In this document: positions 10,519-14,492 of the stretch, piece after piece
Layout: each line of letters begins with the position of its first letter
Numbering within the stretch: position 1 is the first letter of the stretch
NCBI GenBank assembly: GCA_022496205.1
Contig: WTXD01000257.1
Location: forward strand, 1 to 14,492
Length of the DNA: 14,492 bases
Origin: Gloeopeniophorella convolvens
Taxonomy: Eukaryota; Basidiomycota; Agaricomycetes; Russulales
Reading direction: 5' to 3'
Made by a program: the position numbers and the translations under genes
Notes under the pieces: generated by a model
Database searches by the model: none
Told to the model about the DNA's origin: nothing
What the model saw: only the letters and a program-made list of their open reading frames with translations

Positions 10519-11780
10519 ATGTCTATGTTGATCCCGAAGCTCTTTCAGCCAACGCGCGTCGGCACCTGCAATCTGCACCACCGTGTCGTCCTAGCTCCCA
10601 TGACGCGATGCCGTGCTAATGCACAGCATGTTCCTGGTTCACTCGCTCTGGAGTACTATAAGCAACGCACCAGCGTTCCGGGAACATTAGCCATCACAGA
10701 GGCTACCTTCATTGCGGCGCGCGCTGGGGGCGTGCCAAACATACCTGGGATCTGGAATGATGAACAAATTGCTGGATGGAAGCCGGTTCGTGTACGCGCA
10801 CTACATGCGGATAACACTCCGGCTGACTACTTCCGATTCACAGATCGTGGACGCTGTTCACAGGAACGGGTCGTTCGTCTTCCTTCAGCTCTGGGCCCTC
10901 GGAAGAGCTGCGCACGTCGATGTTCTCCAGGCAGAAGGCGGCTATCCGCTCGTCTCTGCTGGAGACGTGCCTCTTGAAGGCGGGAAAACTCCGCGCCCAC
11001 TGGAGACTGAAGAAATCAATGAGTACGTGCAGCTCTATGCCAGCGCTGCCGAGAACGCCGTCTCGAAGGCGGGTTTCGACGGCGTGGAGATCCACGCTGC
11101 GAACGGCTATCTCATTGACCAATTCTTACAAACCAACGCCAACAACCGGACAGACGAATACGGCGGCTCCGTGGAGAATCGTTTGCGCTTCCTTCTTGAG
11201 GTCACAGATACTGTTGTGAAGGCAGTTGGTTCGAACAAAGTGGGCATCCGCTTCAGCCCATGGTCTACATTCCAAGGTAAGCACGGTCAGTCACAGTCTC
11301 CGCGTAACACCCCCGACGATAGCCCCTCAGGAATGAGAATGGCGGATCCCGTCCCCACATTCACTGCAGCCGTCACCAGCGTCCGCGACACTCATCCTGA
11401 TCTGGCGTATCTCCATATCATTGAACCCAAGATCGTCAAGACCGCGGCGGCTCCCGAGGCAACCCGGAGTCTCGAGGAGTCTAGGTTCCTGCGTGACATC
11501 TGGGGAGACAGACCCTATATTGCGAACAGTGATTTTGAACGCGATACCGCCATAGGTCATGTGGAGAAAGAAGGCGGCCTCATCTCGTTTGCGCGTCATT
11601 TTATATCCAACGTATGTCTTATAAGTCGACAGTCAGGAAGATGTGCTGATAAATGATAATCCTCAGCCCGATCTTCCTCTTCGCCTCAAGAATAACATCG
11701 CGCTTGCTCCATACGATTATAGCACTTTCTACACTTCGGAAGCGAAGGGATACACAGATTACCCTCCTTATAAGTTGTAA
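10519..11780 (+). CDS. Old Yellow Enzyme family NAD(P)H:flavin oxidoreductase
   Basis: The exons are 10519-10785, 10844-11276, 11331-11611 and 11667-11780; introns of 58, 54 and 55 nt give 364 residues, normal for the family. Such enzymes bind FMN in a TIM barrel and reduce activated C=C bonds of enals, enones or nitro compounds using NAD(P)H, usually in the cytosol. Visible hallmarks are VLAPMTRCRA (T29), FLQLWALGR (Q104, W106) and the active-site segment VEIHAANGYLIDQFLQ, with H173, N176 and the proton-donor tyrosine Y178. The signature RTDEYGGSVENRLRF follows, then VGIRFSPW (R225) and the C-terminal FISNPDLPLRL. Two glycine positions usual in the phosphate-binding loops differ: IANSDF near 297-302 and FARHF at 320-324, where FGR is usual. 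The native substrate cannot be told from sequence, and no biosynthetic cluster surrounds it. Confidence 0.95.
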
Positions 11781-12044
11781 GTGACGTCGACGGGTCAGGG
11801 ATGAAGAGTACAAAGACACTAGAACAACGGTGGACGCGCTGCAGTAGCTAACCAGACTATTCCGAGCTGAGGCTGTGGGGCTCCGTGCACTCTTGCGCGC
11901 CGAGCACGATATTTTGAATTTGCGGAGTGGCAAACGTTAACATATGTAATGAAACATGTTCAAGGGAGAGAAAAGAGAGCGTATCACCAGTGCAAGTGCC
12001 TTGAAGGCAGTTCGGATCGGTATCGTACATCGTGGATCTAATCT

Positions 12045-12060
12045 CTAACCCTAACCCTAA
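12045..12060. repeat. Short telomere-like repeat (CCCTAA)n
   Basis: The sequence CTAACCCTAACCCTAA holds about 2.7 units of CCCTAA, the complement of the TTAGGG telomere repeat used by most filamentous fungi. It lies inside the window between convergent genes, so it is interstitial as given. So short a run could arise by chance or by break repair. Confidence 0.6.
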
Positions 12061-12080
12061 TGCGCAACGAACCGTCAAGG

Positions 12081-12147
12081 AAAAAGGCGTTAATGTCTAA
12101 AGCACACCGCCGGCGCGACCCGACGGTATGCTTTAGACACTAACGCC
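12081..12147 (-). other. 24-bp hairpin followed by T5 on the minus strand
   Basis: The arms 12086-12109 and 12124-12147 are inverted repeats matching at 22 of 24 positions, with a 14-base loop. On the minus strand both mismatches become G-U pairs, so a transcript would form an uninterrupted 24-bp stem. It is followed at once by TTTTT (12085-12081). This looks like an RNA polymerase III-terminated short hairpin or a terminator-like structure. It could also be a foldback remnant of a small mobile element. No promoter was identified. Confidence 0.55.
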
Positions 12148-13070
12148 AGGAGGGAAGGGAAGTGGAAAAGTGGATTGAAAAGGGCGAGAGAGGGAAAGGG
12201 GATGCAAAGGGCGATGCGAAAGCGACTGCGTACCTTCGATAGAGCACGAGACATTGTCTACTCGGGGTTCCTCTTCCACTTGCTGCGTGCCCCAAAATAG
12301 CAGAGTGACCAATTACCAACCTCCATGGGAGCGAGCCAGGGTACCACGAGAGCCGAGCTGAGAGCGCAGAGAAGGAGCCAATCCGAGAGTCCGAGCCAAG
12401 CCAGAGAGAGCAGATCCAGATATGCAAGCCAAAGCCAAGCGCCCGTAGGCAGTCCGAGTAACAGAGAGAGAAACCTAGATAGTCTTGATAATGTCGATGG
12501 GGGGAGGACCTATAGGGAAGAAAACAAAAGATAACACGTGTGAGCCGTCACGTAAGAAAATGTTGGTAATGAAACGATGGTAATAGGTGGGCGGAAGATG
12601 GAGGAGTGGAAGGGACGCGGACGGGGGTAGAGGGGAGAAGGCAACGCTATGAAGCAAGGTAACATAGAGGACAGGAAGGCTGATAGGGCGGAATTATTAG
12701 CACAAAGAAAGAGGGTCAAGAGTACGCAATGGGCAATCTAAGGCATGGATGCGAGAGACTTGGGTTATGTTTTACGGTTTTTATGGGGTTTTGTTCTTTT
12801 CTGGAAAGCTGGAGAGGGAACGAGGCAAGGACGATATAAGAAGGCAAATGAGAAAGCAGAGCAGAATGAAACAGGCAAAGCGAGGGCGGCCAAGGGAAAG
12901 TGCAACGAAGGAAAACACGCAAGGATATGAGGCAACGTGACATCGAGTGCTTTTTGGTGTTTTGCGGTTTTTGTGGGGTTTTTGTGTTATGCTTTCGTGC
13001 ACGAGAGCGAGCGAAAGAGCTGAGAGAGGGAAGCTGAAATAGGCAGATCAACGAGCGAGAGACACGGAGA
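12148..13070. other. Purine-rich low-complexity intergenic stretch
   Basis: For about 900 bases the plus strand is dominated by A and G, with many GAGAG, GGAAGG and GAAAG runs, apart from two T/G-rich insertions. A 69-codon ORF at 12325-12534 encodes a Ser/Arg-rich peptide, which simply reflects the AG-rich composition. I see no coding evidence. The region lies 3' of both flanking genes. Confidence 0.5.
12765..12990. repeat. Diverged direct repeat, two T/G-rich copies
   Basis: Two related blocks occur at about 12765-12800 and 12954-12990, offset by about 190 bases. Both contain GTTTT(A/G)CGGTTTTT(A/G)TGGGGTTTT and stand out from the purine-rich surroundings. They may be a local segmental duplication or remnants of a dispersed element. 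Confidence 0.5.
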
Positions 13071-13077
13071 GGCGATT

Positions 13078-13142
13078 CCCTGCCCGGCGCACAAACCCCC
13101 ACCGCGAAGTGTCGAATTCGGGGGTTTGTGCGCCGGGCAGGG
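13078..13142. repeat. Perfect 23-bp inverted repeat (hairpin 1)
   Basis: The arms 13078-13100 and 13120-13142 are exactly complementary over 23 bases and enclose a 19-base loop. The stem is very GC-rich. It lies about 85 bases past the stop codon of the minus-strand gene ending at 13228, so it could be in that gene's 3' UTR or terminator region. Confidence 0.85.
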
Positions 13143-13151
13143 CACTGGCGC

Positions 13152-13191
13152 CTGCCCCACGTCGCCGCCGCGACTCGGCGGCGTGGGGCAG
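13152..13191. repeat. 16-bp inverted repeat (hairpin 2)
   Basis: The arms 13152-13167 and 13176-13191 pair at 15 of 16 positions with one G-T wobble and an 8-base loop. It begins 9 bases after hairpin 1 and 36 bases past the modelled stop of the minus-strand gene. The two stems make a tandem hairpin pair in the probable 3' flank. Confidence 0.75.
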
Positions 13192-13227
13192 TCGTCAGCA
13201 GGGGGAAAGGTAAAACGGAAGACGCAG

Positions 13228-14251
13228 CTATTCGGAATGCATGACCTGCTCGGTGCGCCATTCACGAGGGAAGAACCGTCTCGGGCCGCCCTTGGACATC
13301 TCGCATCTAGAAGTCAGTGCATGCACGACCCACCTTTTACCATGCGTTCGCGCTTGACTATCTCGACAGGCTTGCGTGTACCCACAGGCTTGACAGCATT
13401 GCGTCGAACGGGCAGAGCGGACTTGCGTCGCATCTTGGCAGGCGGACGAGGGGTTGCTGAAGGCCTTGGGACCGGATCGCAGATCGGCTTGAGGACAAGA
13501 ACAGGGCGCGCTTTCTGCACGGAGGGTGAGTGCAAAGAGCCTTGAGCTTTGGGGCTAGAGAGACGCTAACCTTCGAAAGGGAACGGCCGCATCGTACATC
13601 GTAGAGAGAGACATATCCAAAGGTTTCGAGGCGAATACATCTTGAATGTTGTGGGGAGCATCCATGGACTTCGGATGGAGCGGAAGCAAGAGCGTCGGAG
13701 GGGGAAGGACTTTGACCGGAACATGCATTTGGCGGATAGGCATCGGAGTGCCGTATGTTGCCGGTAGGACCCTCGAAAGGGGAGTGGGGTAGAGGGAGTC
13801 CTCCGGAGGTGAGAAGATATCCTTTCGAACTCTCGAAGTTTTGCTTCAGTAACTTCAGAATCCAGAGCGTCCGGCTTCATGGGCGTCACCGGAGTAGGGG
13901 TTTTGGGGCTCGGATCGAGTTCTACAGGCACCTCCAGCGAGTCCAACAGGTAATCAACCTCGTCGGCTTCCATGGGATAGAGCGAGATACGACCACTACG
14001 GCAGTCGAGAATCATTTTGGAGGGACGTCCTTCGATGATAACGTTTTCTTTCATCGTAATGAAACTAGGACGTTTGACCAGTGTGAAGCTAGGCTCCAGC
14101 AACGGTCGGTCGGAGACGTTGGACACTGCATCGAGACATGGCGAATCAGCATAATCCACGAGCTGCACTTGGCAGAGATGCTCACAATCCTTTGGCACTT
14201 CGCGCTCATTCCGGGTACGCTCACCACCGAAGGTTGCAACGTTCTCCACAT
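13228..14251 (-). CDS. Unrecognised basic, proline-rich protein (internal exon unresolved)
   Basis: I do not recognise the family. A start at 14251 (MWRTLQPSV) splices through a 62-nt intron (14224-14163) to a convincing exon, 14162-13890, containing RPSFITMKENVIIEGRPSKM and ADEVDYLLDSLEVP. The end is also convincing: 13514-13341 is basic and proline-rich (RPVLVLKPICDPVPRPSATP), then a 50-nt intron (13340-13291) leads to 13290-13228, ending EWRTEQVMHSE. Between 13889 and 13571 two frames compete. One gives phase-consistent introns of 58 and 56 nt and 265 residues in total. The other gives more natural protein (DIFSPPEDSLYPTPLSRV, ASKPLDMSLSTMYDAAVPF) but no clean splice into the next exon. 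Either the model needs an unusual intron or there is a frame lesion. The composition suggests a largely disordered protein; the function is unknown. Confidence 0.6.
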
Positions 14252-14492
14252 TGGGGACAGGAAGGAAGGAGGGGAAGGCGGAAAGAGGAGGAAGGGGAGT
14301 GCATTTTAGTGAGCAGGTTAGCGTTGTGAAGCAGAAGATGTTCAGAGAACAGTTCTTAGGGATACTTCGGCGAGAAATGCGAGCTTATGAGGAACTTCTG
14401 GCCAGTCCGTTGTGAAATCTGACCGTCAGCTTCATGATACCAATGACGAACGTCAAAGCTACAATTCGAAAGCTAGACGAAGACAAAGTATG

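Noticed and set aside
10712..11656. 314-codon ORF as a separate gene
   Set aside because: It is exons 2 and 3 of the Old Yellow Enzyme read through introns; the proper start is the ATG at 10519.
12086..12147. Helitron 3' end
   Set aside because: There is a hairpin, but no CTRR terminus just after it and no Rep/helicase coding sequence in the window.
12325..12534. Ser/Arg-rich ORF as an SR-type splicing protein
   Set aside because: Only 69 codons, no RNA-binding domain, and the composition follows from AG-rich DNA.
13126..13545. 139-codon plus-strand ORF
   Set aside because: It begins inside the hairpin and runs antisense to better-supported exons of the minus-strand gene.
1..14492. CRISPR array, prophage or bacterial-type operon
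   Set aside because: No regular spaced repeats, and the gene structure is clearly eukaryotic with spliceosomal introns.

Overview
The window looks like ordinary nuclear DNA from a filamentous basidiomycete, most likely an Agaricomycete of the polypore type. All recognisable genes are broken by introns of about 50-60 nt with GT...AG ends and, often, a CTGAY-like branch point. The base composition is GC-rich, so long spurious ORFs appear on both strands. The gene families also fit: ankyrin-MYND proteins, F-box proteins of the kind expanded in Agaricomycetes, a disordered zinc-finger protein and an Old Yellow Enzyme. The species call is inference.

Layout: (1) 120-1359, minus: ankyrin-repeat/MYND protein, 5' end unresolved. 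(2) 1360-2799: no supported gene. (3) 2800-4797, minus: complete five-exon, 593-residue zinc-finger protein with a TATA/CCAAT-like promoter near 4901-4913. (4) 4914-6815: no supported gene. (5) 6816-8619, plus: F-box-like protein, modelled as five exons and 524 residues. (6) 8620-10458: no supported gene. (7) 10519-11780, plus: complete four-exon, 364-residue Old Yellow Enzyme with a TATA box at 10459-10466. (8) 11781-13227: intergenic DNA between convergent genes, holding a telomere-like repeat, three strong hairpins and a purine-rich strand. (9) 13228-14251, minus: unrecognised basic, proline-rich protein; its ends are modelled but one internal exon is unresolved.

The genes do not form an obvious pathway, operon-like unit or biosynthetic cluster. 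Several are regulatory or protein-interaction types (MYND, F-box, zinc finger), and the Old Yellow Enzyme stands alone. I found no tRNA, rRNA, CRISPR array or intact transposon. The least explained part is the 11.8-13.2 kb convergent intergenic region. One hairpin there forms a fully paired 24-bp RNA stem followed by five U when read on the minus strand, and two further hairpins sit just past the stop codon of the minus-strand gene. I see no clear evidence for a new multi-gene system.
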